A stretch of DNA of 64,000 nt from Synchiropus splendidus (lineage: Eukaryota; Chordata; Actinopteri; Syngnathiformes; Callionymidae), in contig NC_071340.1 of NCBI RefSeq assembly GCF_027744825.2, positions 5,210,501 through 5,274,500 on the forward strand, given 5' to 3'. Each line of letters starts with the position of its first letter. Position 1 is the first letter of the stretch. A program made the position numbers and the translations under genes. The notes beneath the pieces are model-generated. The model saw only the letters and a list, made by a program, of their open reading frames with translations. It ran no database searches and was not told where the DNA came from. Positions 48,700 through 59,199 of this stretch are shown piece after piece.

Positions 48700-49250
48700 T
48701 TGCCTCTAATGGTTCGAGCAAAGCGGGACCCAAATGCCTTAATGAATAAGACTCACAGGAGATCAGAGTAGCAAATAAATGTATTTCATTTTAACAAAGA
48801 ATTAACAACAATAAAACAAAATTCGAAGAATCCAAGCAGAAAGCGTCGTCGAACCGGGAGATCCAAAAAAGTAGGAAGTCCAAAAACTGAGGTCGTTGCC
48901 AAACCAGGAGGTGTAGACAAAAACTGAAATAAGTCCAACCAAAAGCGTCAACGAACCGGGAGGTCACGAGTGAGGAATCTGAAAATACAAATACAAAACG
49001 CGATGATCAGGGAAAAACAAGGTCACAAACGGTTGTAAAAATGAACTCACGAGGGACAAAACAAAAATCAGAGGAAACAGGAAACACGCAGAGATCGGAA
49101 GCAAACAAAGAATACAATCTACAATAACTCAGGCACCAGGGAAAAACCAAGAGATCTGAAAAAACGCAGACAGCAAGCGGACAAGGAGAATGATATGCAA
49201 AAGCCAATTACCTACAGATGAGTTGATTCGATCTGGCACCCGTTGCTGGA
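48700..49250 (-). repeat. Unclassified interspersed repeat
   Basis: Begins gcgggacccaaatgcc and includes three degenerate units with gaaccgggag or aaaccaggag, spaced about 50-60 bases apart (48850-48970). The layout resembles common fish LTR or non-autonomous repeats read in reverse. No coding potential that I recognise. Confidence 0.35.
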
Positions 49251-49333
49251 ACCAAGGTGCTTAAGAAGGAGAGGATGACGATCTGTAGATCAGTTCCAGC
49301 GATCGTTAACGCCATTAACATAATTCATGTCAC

Positions 49334-49344
49334 TGCGCATGCGC
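49334..49344. promoter_or_regulatory. NRF1-type palindromic site upstream of the hAT gene
   Basis: TGCGCATGCGC is a full match to the NRF1 consensus palindrome. It is 74 bases before the likely ATG of the hAT transposase gene, in a short CpG-containing stretch. Confidence 0.5.
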
Positions 49345-49464
49345 GACACCTGACAGCGAAGTCGGAAACTTTTGGTTTTGCGTGTAATTAGCTGCCGCTA
49401 ACACCAGATTGGATGCGATGGAGAACGTTGGAAGAGGATTGTTGGATGGGATGTTTTTTTTTTC

Positions 49465-50170
49465 AAAACGCTGAGTGACGGAACAACAGACCGCTCTAAA
49501 GTTGTGTGCTCAATTTGTGAGTCTGAATTCCGCTACCATCGTAGTACCTCCACGCTAAGATATCATTTGAAAGCGAAACACCCAACGGAAAGCATCGCAT
49601 CTACTGCCAGCCGCCAGACAACGCTCCCCGAGTACAGTCGGTCAATCTCCAAACCTGTGAAAGAAAAAATCACGAATGCTTTGGCAGTTTGGGTTGCTGG
49701 CGATTGTCGGCCAATTAACAGTGTGGAGGATGCTGGACTTAAGCATGTCTTACTATTGGCATCGGGGGACAGTTCATTTGAACTACCGTCAAGGAGCACA
49801 GTTATGACTCACATTCATAAACTCTTTGACACCGAAAGAGCACTCGTAATGAGCATGCTTGACAAAGCTGCTTACGTCACCCTCACCGGTGACCACTGGA
49901 CATCGTTCATCAATGACAACTACCTCGGTGTCACGGCACATTTCATTGACGAAGACTGGAAAATGCGATCGCTTGCTTTGACTGTAAAGAAAACAGAGTC
50001 ACGATTTATAGTGGAGACATGTGCAGAGGAATTCGTCGATGTGAGTGATAAACTAACCACACTGTGAACCGACAGTGCTCGTAATGTGATCGCTGCTGCC
50101 AGCCTACTGACGTTTGAACATCCACCATGCGCTGCTCACATTTTGCAAAGGACAGTCACCGTCGCCCTAA
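49465..50170 (+). pseudogene. hAT transposase, 5' coding segment (BED finger and catalytic start)
   Basis: Open from the T run to the in-frame TGA, and readable beyond it to LQRTVTVALKDSG where the DIRS insertion begins. The Asp of TGDHW fits the first acidic catalytic position of hAT enzymes; CAAHILQR corresponds to the conserved C-x-x-H motif. Confidence 0.85.
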
Positions 50171-50221
50171 AAGACAGCGGTTCTATTTCATATGTGCTCC
50201 GCCCTCTAACGGCCTTCGCTA

Positions 50222-51010
50222 TTGGTTAATCCATATCGTGGCACTGGCCTCGGCCTGAGACTTCGAATGATTGGCTCTCCACCCAGGAAGACACCACCCA
50301 CCACGTATAACTCTCCGCTGCTACCGCCGCTCTACTCCTTTTTCCACTCAGCCTGCGACTACAACCATCGGGTTAACATGGAGCGTTCCTGTTCGTCCTG
50401 CGCTGATTTACTCGGTGAGTCCGACAAGCATGACGCCTGTGTTTGCTCGGGGCCTGATCACCTGAGTCTGCTGGACTCGTGTCCTGCCTGCGGGAGCGGC
50501 GCAGGCGGGCAGGTCTAGCACGCTGGAAGGGAGTCGACCAAGAGCCAGCCTCCCTTCCAGCAACTCGGCCTCCTCAGCCCTCTCACAAACCACCTCCAGC
50601 GAAGATGGTTTGGTCGGACGTTTCGGTGGAGGATGAGCGTCGTTTTTACGAGGAGGAGGTCCACCTCATCATTTTTCCCGACGACGACGACTTGGGGATT
50701 TCTCAGTGCCTTTGTACGCAAAGGCAGCGAGGAAGGCAAGGCGTCCAGACCCTCAGCCACGGTTCCTAAGATGACCAGGCTTTGGGCTCACTCGGCGAAA
50801 GACCTTCAGGCGCCCTTGACTATCAAGGCGCCGCCTAAGGGCTACGCCGTGTATTGCACTGTGGAAGGCGTCGACCCCACCAGGGGGCTTCCACCTCTGG
50901 GGGACAGTCAGGGACAGATCGAAGTTGGTGGTCCTTCCGGCTCAAGTTCATCTGGATCTGATCTTTTGGGCCTCCAGCAGTCGTCACACGAAGAAGGAAC
51001 GGCATCAACA
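50222..51010 (+). pseudogene. DIRS gag-like remnant
   Basis: Cys-pair motifs at MERSCSSCADLLGESDKHDA and LLDSCPACGSG are followed, after frame changes, by an acidic stretch (FYEEEVHLIIFPDDDDLG) and SAKDLQAPLTIKAPPKGYAV. No intact frame spans it. Assignment rests mainly on position before the recombinase. Confidence 0.55.
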
Positions 51011-51025
51011 GTCTAAGCGGAGGAA

Positions 51026-51720
51026 ATGCATACAGAAGTCCCTGCGGCCACGTCGCGTGCGCCAGAGCATCCACCCCAGGTGGTTCTAGAAGGGCTCTGT
51101 ACGACTCCGTGCGAACCACTGGCTGCCGCTTCGCTGAATGTTTTGCCCTTGAAGACGGCTCTTCTTCTAGCCTTAGCTTCAGGTAAGAGAGTGGGCGATC
51201 TGACAGCCTTGTCTGTGAGCCCACGGTGTATGTCTTTTGGTGAGGGTTTGACCTCTGTGACCCTTCATCCAAACCCGGCTTTTACACCGAAGGTCATCAC
51301 GGCTTCGTATCGGTCTCAAGTCTTGATGTTGAGGGCCTTTTATTCCCCACCTCATCAATCTGATCAGGAGGCTAGGATGCACCGGTTGTGCCTGGTGCGG
51401 GCCCTAGCTTGCTATGTGGACAGGACAAAGGACTTTCATCAGACCAATAGTCTGTTTGTCTGCTATGGAGGGAACCTGAGAGGCAAAGGTGTCACTTCGC
51501 AGCGCCTTGCCCACTAGGTTTGTATGGCCATTTCTGCTACATACAAAGCTGAAGGCTCTGTGGCCCCAGAGGGCCTCAGGGCTCATTCAACTAGGGCCAT
51601 CTCCTCATCTGCTGCGCTTTTCGGAGGTGCTTCTATGGAAGACACTTCAGTGGCTCACACTGTTTTGTCTATTCAGGGATCTTCGACCTTGGCTGGACCC
51701 TCTGGTCGTTGAGTTGTTCT
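51026..51720 (+). pseudogene. DIRS tyrosine recombinase remnant
   Basis: The frame gives LPLKTALLLALASGKRVGDL (first catalytic Arg region), then FVCYGGNLRGKGVTSQRLAH and a TAG stop. The same frame continues with AISATYKAEGSVAPEGLRAH STRAIS, in which H-x-x-R is present. After GGASMEDTSVAHTVLS the usual stretch with the nucleophilic Tyr is absent, so the enzyme cannot be active even with the stop ignored. Confidence 0.75.
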
Positions 51721-51839
51721 TTCCTGTCAGGTCTTCTGTAAGGCCATGCTGGGAGTGAACTAATCCCTACAGCCTTCGCCGAGGTTTTTAACCAGTAGCG
51801 AAGGCCGTTATAGGGCGGAGCACATATGAAATAGAAATA

Positions 51840-52094
51840 ATGGTTACTCACGTAACCCAGGTTCTATGAATATGTGCGTAGCCCTCTAACTGGCCTGTTT
51901 CCGCTGAGTTCCAAAAGGAGCAGAGCGGCGGGAGCAGGGGAGAGTTATACGTGGTGGGTGGTGCCTTCCTGGGCGGAGAGCCAATCAATCGAAGTCTCAG
52001 GCCGAGGCCAGTGCCTCGATTGGATTAACCAATAGCGAAGGCCGTTAGAGGGCTACGCACATATTCATAGAACCTGGGTTACGTGAGTAACCAT
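51840..52094. repeat. Perfect 51-bp inverted repeat at the DIRS right end
   Basis: Bases 51840-51890 (atggttactcacgtaaccca and onwards to gccctctaac) are repeated without mismatch in reverse complement at 52044-52094. The 153 bases between them include an inverted copy of the element's left end. Confidence 0.95.
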
Positions 52095-52384
52095 CATTTT
52101 GAAAACGTCCTCGCTATAAGCCGGAAAATAGTTGGACATTTCAAACACAGCCCATCAAATGCATGTGATTTAAGAGCACAACAGACTGCACTCGGACAGC
52201 AGGAAGAATCACTGGTTCAGGATGTCTCCACCCGGTGGAATTCTACTGAGATGATCAAACGAATCCAACGAAACAAGGATCCACTGGCTGCATCCCTGGC
52301 TCAGCACAAGACCAACATTGTGACGTTGACAGCACAAGAGATTTCTAAACTGGAGAAGCTGGAGCACTTACTTGAGCCATGCAG

Positions 52385-52752
52385 GCAAGTACATCTTTTG
52401 TCCTCTCTCATATGTGGTTCAGTATGTGCAGTGTGTGTTTGTGTCTGCGTGTGTGTGTGTCTGGGCATGTTTTGCAGGACTTGTGAGTACCAACTCTTGA
52501 CAGGCCACTTTCTTGTGAGGACATTTGGTCTGTCCTCACAAGGTTTAGAGGGTTAAACATCAGTAAATGTAGTTTATTATAATTAGGTGCAAGTTTGGTT
52601 CAGAATCCTGGTTAAGGTTAGCCATATGTTTTGGATGATTGAGGGTTAGAGGCTGGGGATTATGTCAATGAGAGGTCCTCACAGAAATAATGAAATATAA
52701 CTGTTTATTGATTGCTTGAAAAAAGGCCCTAAAACTGTACCTTCTATTGCAG
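52385..52752 (+). other. GC-AG intron within the hAT transposase gene
   Basis: The donor is TGCAG|GCAAGT, a strong match apart from GC for GT; the acceptor is TTCTATTGCAG. Removing the 368 bases restores LEPCR-YVTELLGG in frame, as in other hAT proteins. A 12-bp inverted repeat (52512-52523 with 52531-52542, cttgtgaggaca) lies inside. Confidence 0.75.
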
Positions 52753-53189
52753 ATATGTCACTGAACTACTTGGAGGAGAGCAGTATGTTGCATGTTCAAT
52801 GGTCTTGCCAGCCTTGTGCCACTTGTCCCGAGTGATGGCGGTGACTGACGATGACTCTGCCTATGTTTTAAAATTTAAAGAAACCTTCAGAGCAGACCTT
52901 GTCAGCCGTGGAGAGAGAACCAATCTACCTTTTTTTTAACTTGTCTTTATACACAGAACAATGCCAATCCTTAACTGGACAAAAAATTCTCAGCCGTGAA
53001 CACTCCAATGGCGAGCAACGAGAAAAACAACTTAAGAATGCAGGCAAGTTCAGTCAAGCGTGAAAACCACCCAAAGCACCAAAATTGGTTGAATTCTTGT
53101 TTGAACTCATATATTACAACATGAGCTACAATATTGTGGAGCAGTCCTGAAAAAAATACAAAATTAAAGTGTTTCCATTATATATATAA

Positions 53190-53197
<8 letters not shown>

Positions 53198-53275
<78 letters not shown>
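53198..53275. repeat. (TA)39 microsatellite
   Basis: Pure TA tract preceded by an A10-type run, in the transposon-rich spacer. Confidence 0.99.
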
Positions 53276-53279
<4 letters not shown>

Positions 53280-53711
53280 ATCGTTTGGTCACACAAAGCA
53301 GTCATTAATGGGCAACACATCAGTGAATGAGAATATCAAACAGGTACAGTCGGACAGGACGGATTGCAAACACCAAACCTTTCTTCTTTATAATTCGCAC
53401 AAAATTAATCAGGGAACAGGAAAATGAAAGTGCAATGACAATGTCTGTGTGAGTTGAGTGAGAACAAAGGTAATTACAACCGAATAGCAAACTGGAATTT
53501 GACTTGTAATTCCCATCGTGGAGTCTGTAGACCCTCTTAACAGTGATGGCCAGGACAGTCCACTGATGCAGAAATACAGTCTGTCAATAGTATACTTTCA
53601 AGACTTCTAACTTTCATCATTTCATTGTACCAGAACCTTTACACCTAGCAAACACAATTTCATGGTGAAACAGCCATCTACATACTCAACTAACTTTTTT
53701 CTTCTTTCTCC

Positions 53712-54062
53712 ATGGTAACAGGATTACTAGCCTCAATGACCCTACTACTTTTGGTATCGATCTGCTCTGCTCAGCCTCGGAGCGTTCAAATACTGGAAAA
53801 TATCTCCGGGCTGCCACTTGTTGATGAAAGCGTTTCCTCACAACTATACATCACCATCTCTGCAGCATGTAAGCAGGTTGAACCCACAGCAATCGGACTC
53901 AGAGGCTTAATCATGCTATTGCCTTACTCAGGCTATTCTCTGCATGTAGCCGTGGTCACAGTCTGTACTTACTCAAGCAGCAACACGCATCACATACTCT
54001 CGTTCCCCATCCTCCTATTACCTGGGATCAAAGGTCAAACCTTCCAATCTGGAGAGACATGA
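53712..54062 (+). other. Unassigned ORF with signal-peptide-like start (116 codons)
   Basis: Starts MVTGLLASMTLLLLVSICSA, a good secretion signal in form, followed by QPRSVQILENISGLPLVDES. I recognise no family. A pyrimidine run and acaG precede the ORF's second codons, so it might also be an exon read by chance. With no homology and transposon debris on both sides, it is reported only as an ORF. Confidence 0.2.
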
Positions 54063-54599
54063 AGAACAGCAACACTTTTCATGGTGAGGTGAGTGCAATG
54101 CACGCACGTGTACTGGCATCTGTTCCATGAACCAACGCTGTGAATTCATATAAAGTTAGAAGTACAATAAAGTAGACAGTAGAGCGTGACCCTGAAAGTC
54201 ATCTCTAATTCTTTTGACTTTTCATGCAGAACCAGCAGGCTACAGGCCTGTTTAAAGTACTCTTTTATAGTACACAATTAGCTATAAGAGTGTTTCTCAT
54301 TGATTTCATAATTACACCAAGAATCAGATGTAATTGCATCATGAACATGTTACATTGTTCTGTAGTCCAGTAAGTGAAGGGATGACCGTTGAACTTTGAA
54401 ACAGAGTTTTCATCCTCAGTTGAAACAAGCAGACTCACAATCACCCGATGACAGTCCTCAGACACCTGACTGGTGAAGTCGTGTGTGATAGATGAGGTGG
54501 AGCAAAAACCTGCACCACCCAGTCCTTTGAGGACCGGTTTAGACACCCTGGCCTCAGTGTGGCACTGCCATCCCTATTTCATGCTCCAATTGATTTCAC

Positions 54600-55300
54600 T
54601 CGTTTTTTTTTTTTTTATATACTTTATACTCGCACATTACTTCAACTGGGACATCCATGCTTTTAATTTTGTGATTCCTGGTTGTTCCTTCATTTCCCTT
54701 TCCTGTTCTCTCTCCAGCTTTCCGAGCGACACAGCTGGCGTGCATTTGGTAATTGAACTTTCCACGGATATCAACTCCTCGACGCCAGCTTGTGTCGCCA
54801 GATGGTTTCTTCGCGTCCCTAATGGTAAACTCTCCCAAGACTTCTCTCTCGTTTAAGCTCCTTCGAATATTCTACAGTCCTTGCGTGCTTGATTTCCTTT
54901 TCAGCCGTGTCCTTACTTCTTCTCGCTTCGTCTCTGCTTTCATTTTCCATCTCTGGTAGATCTCCGCGTGTGAGTGTTTTGTTGATCCCACTTATATATA
55001 TAGTTATTTCCTCATGTGTGTTTTCCACCGCCGAGCGTTTTATGTTAATGGGGCCTCGCGAGTATCTTCCGAGTGCGTTTGTGTTCTCCCCGTTTTATTA
55101 GGCTTCATTATAATTCTCCTCTCTTTTTTTCCATGTTTTTCCCCAGCCCTTTCGTGTAATTCCTGGTCCGTCTTCTGGTTCCAGCACCTTTCGTTCGTCT
55201 GTGTAAAACCTCGTCTTGTTCATTAAATAATTTAACTTGTCTCCGTGCCTTCTGTCGTCCAGCACACATTGCACCTGGGTCTGACCTTGAGACAGCCAAA
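54600..55300 (+). repeat. Pyrimidine-rich interspersed repeat, LTR-like
   Basis: Long T/C-rich plus strand, ending in cattaaataatttaacttgt ctccgtgcc then gcacctgggtctgacc. The 'ATTAAATAA then tctgggtc' end is a pattern that I associate with fish LTR or non-autonomous repeats. No intact coding frame. Confidence 0.3.
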
Positions 55301-56037
55301 ACAGGCATGTCCCGGTCAGGTTCGACATGAGATGCTATTCCAGGTGTCGCTGGGTCTTGTTCTTGAGTTGACAGATGAATATGAGGACGTGAGAGTTTTG
55401 CACTCGTCAGTTATTAAGGCTGTATCAGTCTGTCAGGGTGAAGAAAGAGCTGAGCCAAAAGACACTACGATTTAGATGATCCGCGTTCCTGCTTCCAGTT
55501 GTCTTCATAAGTCAATAAATCAAATCACACAATGCATTTCCAGAAGCCTCCTTTCAACAGGGGGAAGCCAGGACACACTGTCACTCGCTCTTGTTTTTTA
55601 TTTGATCTGTGTTCATCACGCAAATGTAAAACGCGCAACTCCGCATCCACAAATGTCTGTTTAATTTATCATTACAATTGATTGATATTCACCAGTGCTC
55701 CAAGCTCTTTGTGTTGATTTTCTGAAGGTTTTGATGAGAAGATGTGTGCAACAGTGTCTCGGGGGAGTTTGTTATCCCATCACGGACATGGCCAAGTTCA
55801 CCCCAGGTTTTATGATGAAAGCGGAGCAGCAATAGGAGTGGAGTGATGTTGACGAGCGGCTACCTGGAGAAGCTGCTGATGCTGATGCCTAGCAACCATG
55901 ACAAGAGAGAGAGACTCTCCAGACCAAGTACTGACATGGAGTAGTTTCTTTTTTACTTGCAAACCATCTTTTTTTGTTATAGTTCCTCAGGTATATACTT
56001 CAGAGCATTTAAACATATATTTTGTTTTCACCTGAGC

Positions 56038-56710
56038 TTCACCTTCACCTTCTTCTGCCGCTTATCCGGGGTCGGGTCGCGGAGGCAGCATTCAGAGCAA
56101 GGGAGCCCAAACTTCCCGGTCCGCACAAACCTCCTCCAGCTCTTCCCGGGGGATCCCGAGGCCTTCCCAGGCCAGACTGGAGACATAATCTCTCCAGCGA
56201 GTCCTGGGTCTTCCCCGGGGTCTCCTCCCGGTAGGACATGCCCGGAACACCTCCCCAGGGAGGCGTCCAGGGGGCATCCGAATCAGATGCCCGAGCCACC
56301 TCAGCTGGTTCCTCTCGATGTGGAGGAGCAGCGGCTCCACCCCGAGCTCCTCCCGGATGACCGAACTCCTCACCCTATCTCTAAGGGTGCGCACAGCCAC
56401 CCTGCGGAGGAAACTCATCTCAGCCGCTTGTATCCGCGATCTCATCCTTTTGGTCATTACCTAAAGCTCATGACCATAGGTGAGGGTGGGAAAATAGCTC
56501 GATCGGTAAATGGAGAGCTTCGTCTTGTGACTCAGCTCCCTCTTCACCACGACGATACAGCGACCGCATCACTGCTGCCGCTGCACCGACCCGTCTATCA
56601 ATCTCACGCTCCCCTTTTCCCTCACTCGAGAACAAGAACCCGAGATACTTAAACTCCACCACTTGGGGCAAGAACTCTCCACCGACCTGGAGAGAGCAAG
56701 TTGTTATTTA
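56038..56710 (-). mobile_element. Rex3/RTE-like LINE, 3' portion of reverse transcriptase
   Basis: Minus-strand frames encode PQVVEFKYLGFLFSSEGKGE REIDRRVGAAAAVMRSLYRR, then RMRSRIQAAEMSFLRRVAVR, QLRWLGHLIRMPPGRLPGEV and RPRGRPRTRWRDYVSSLAWE. This is the typical C-terminal third of a fish RTE/Rex3 protein. A frameshift separates the two halves near 56465. The tail ends in gaaggtgaag repeats on the minus strand. Confidence 0.75.
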
Positions 56711-56999
56711 AATCAGTCAGAATATTATAAAAATGATGCTTATGATGCTTATACTGTATACACAAACCAATGAAACAGGTAAACATTGTCACCATAATAA
56801 GTCATCTGTGGATCATGTGTTTCTAATGAAAATATTTTTAATGTTCAATTTGTGTTTCAGGCAAATCGAATGACATTTTAAATGCCAAGTGCCACACACC
56901 ACACTTCTGCCTCCAGATATTTGATATTTGTTAAGTTAAAACCACCTCAGACGGCGTGCAAAAACGTGGAGCGTGTATGAATAATGATCTGGATTAATG

Positions 57000-58790
57000 G
57001 TTTGTATAGTGTGAAATGGCTATTGCTTGACTGCCACAGTCATTTGGCGAGGTCACTGAGCTCGCAGGAACATGGTGAAATTCTGATTCCAACTGATCTT
57101 GTGATCCTGCTTAACATGTTTGCTTGATTCTTCATCTTACAATGATCATCTCAGGGGTCTTGAGAGCTGCCTTAGGAACTTGGGAAAAGAAGAACCCTCT
57201 TCATTCCCTCTCCAGATTTGGAGTGCAGCTTCTTCTCTAGATTGATTCAAATTGAAACAAGACCAGCATTTTCACATAAAACTCATCAATTCTTTCTCTT
57301 CTCTTTCACTTCAGTTCCAAATTAGAGTGATGCATTGCATTGTATTACTTTGTCTTTCATCTTCGAGACAAGCATGTGCCTCTGACAGGGTTTCAAAAAC
57401 CCTGTCGTTTCCCTGGCTGGGGAGCAAAGACCATGCAACCTGCACAGCATCACGGTCATTTTATTGTTGAGCGCATTCTTTTTGTTCCTGCAATGCCTAT
57501 GTTCCAACAACAGATGGCGAACTCTAGACTCGTCTTCTCTTGTGTACAGCCAACTAAGCAAGTGAAAATGAAAAGAAGGCATTTCCAGTAGAATAGATCG
57601 TCATGAACTCCACGGCATGTCCTCCCTCTATATGGAGAAGCAATGGCTCTAATCTGAGTCTCTCACGGATGGTGAGCTTCCAATAATTCTAACAGACGAC
57701 AAGAACAAACATGAGTTAGAGGCAGTATTTCACACAATAATTTAATAAAATGGACAACCAACTAGAAAAAAACAGACGTGTACAATTTACACTTCACACC
57801 TCAGTCATAAGTGAAGCAATAAGAGTGTGTCCATCACTGGTGGCTCAGGACATATAAGTTCTAGTGGTCCATCAAATACCAACGTGAATATTCATTCATA
57901 AAAAAAAAATGTAATTTCAAATAGAATTGAAGAGTCATTCCTTAACATGAAGCTTGATGGACAGCAAGGTCAGCCAATCATTGTCAACCTCTGCCAGGGA
58001 ACCTTTGTGGTTTTCCATCCTGTGTCTTTCCTTTTGTTGTGCAGCCATAGAAAATGATTCTCGGGAGTCCAACAAGCAGAGTGCAACCTTTTAGATATAT
58101 ACACAAGCAGATAAATTGCACCTTATGAGTGGTGGGCATAAAGGCTGCTTCAGCAGATGGAAGTCGTTTTCTTTCCTCTTTGATTCGGCGAAGATCACTT
58201 CAAGTGTGCGAATGAGTATCAGGGTCAAGTGATGACAACTAGGGCAGACCACTTATGCAACTATTCTGGAGGTCATCCATCAGCAACAGGGCCATAAACT
58301 TGAAATGTAAGAATATAGTCAAGCACAGGTCAGCTTCCTATATTTCAGTAAAAGGCTCTTAAAGAAACACAGGCGGCATTTCGAACATGGAACAGACCAA
58401 CAAATTCACCTCATTGTATTCATGGAATAAAAAAGATGACACAAATATCTGCAATATCTGTTCATAAATCTGAAAAAAGCTGAAAAAAAATCACAATAAA
58501 AATGCTGAAAAACGTAACGGTCGATCGTAACAATAAAGGACTAGAAAAAACTTAAAAAGTTAAAATAAATTAAAATGTCACTCAGATTAAAGCAAACATC
58601 TCATAAACCTCATTAGGACAAAAACAAATAATTTATTTCAAACAAAATTCCTCATTATTGACATGCCAATAATGAACCTAAAAAAATGTAATTTTTACAG
58701 TTAAAACATGTTCAAATTATCACAACAAAATGCATTCATACAGTAAGGGAAGGTTCTCCAGTCAATACACTTGGTGAAGTGAAGACTTCT
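57000..58790. other. Spacer with no recognisable feature
   Basis: AT-rich DNA between the Rex3-like LINE and the RTE-like fragment downstream of tle. No ORF with family features, no RNA gene seen. Confidence 0.5.
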
Positions 58791-59190
58791 GCATTGTCTA
58801 TCATGCATCCTCCAGACTCACACCTATCCTCTTTTTTGTCTGTTTCTCCTTTACATTTCTAACACTCTTTGTCCAACAGGTTCCCTGTCTCTACTCTCCA
58901 CATCCCCAAAAAGTAAATCTAGTCTCCCTAACTTTGTCTCTTAACTTCTCCATGAGTCGTCCCTCTGATATTCTGGTTTCTAATGTTGTTCTTCATAGTC
59001 ATTCCCAATGAAAACCTGAGCATCTTCAACTCTGACTCTTCTCTTTCTGCTTCTTGTCTTTCTGTTAGAGCAACTGCCTCTAACTCATACATCATGACAA
59101 GTCTCACGACTCCCCACAGCGCTGTGTTCTCTGGGACCAGAACAAAGAGTAGCAGAAAAGAAGCACAGTTTTGCAACATGTTGTGTGTTG
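58790..59190 (-). mobile_element. RTE-like LINE, reverse transcriptase C-terminal fragment
   Basis: Minus-strand frame reads VVRLVMMYELEAVALTERQE, AEREESELKMLRFSLGMTMK and NNIRNQNIRGTTHGEVK. This matches the common fish LINE tail segment with L-Y-x-L-E-x-V-A-L-T and E-L-K-M-L-R-F-S-L-G-x-T. Short and truncated on both sides. Confidence 0.65.
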
Positions 59191-59199
59191 TTTGTGATG

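Larger units (their letters stand above)
50181..52097 (+). mobile_element. DIRS-like tyrosine-recombinase retrotransposon, internally deleted
   Basis: It interrupts the hAT frame exactly between DSG and FENV. The left end (50182-50345) recurs inverted at 51905-52041. Inside are a gag-like reading with paired Cys motifs (SCSSCADLLG, CPACGSG) and a DIRS-type tyrosine recombinase (TALLLALASGKRVGDLTALS, LVRALACYVDRT, AHSTRA). Reverse transcriptase, RNase H and methylase regions are absent. A TAG replaces a Trp codon after RLAH. The segment that should carry the catalytic Tyr, after GGASMEDT, is missing. It is a non-autonomous copy; class is judged from the recombinase and the inverted, complementary ends. 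Confidence 0.82.
49418..52921 (+). pseudogene. hAT-family transposase gene with BED zinc finger, broken and split
   Basis: Coding starts at MENVGRGLLDG, shifts frame across a T run at about 49454-49463, then gives a BED finger (CSICESEF...RYHLKAKH: Cys-Cys-His-His spacing) and transposase blocks ALVMSMLDKAAYVTLTGDHW and NDNYLGVTAHFIDEDWKMRS. A TGA at 50065-50067 replaces one codon before TDSARNVIAAASLLTFEHPP. A DIRS-like element then splits the gene. Coding resumes at 52098 with FENVLAISRKIVGHFKHSP and VQDVSTRWNSTEMIKRIQRN, passes a 368-base intron with a GC donor (52385-52752), and continues YVTELLGGEQYVACSMVLPA to about 52921. The C-terminal dimerisation region is missing. Related to ZBED-type genes; inactive. 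Confidence 0.88.

Noticed and set aside
55957..56652. 231-codon plus-strand ORF
   Set aside because: Antisense to the Rex3-like reverse transcriptase; the minus-strand peptides are the conserved ones.
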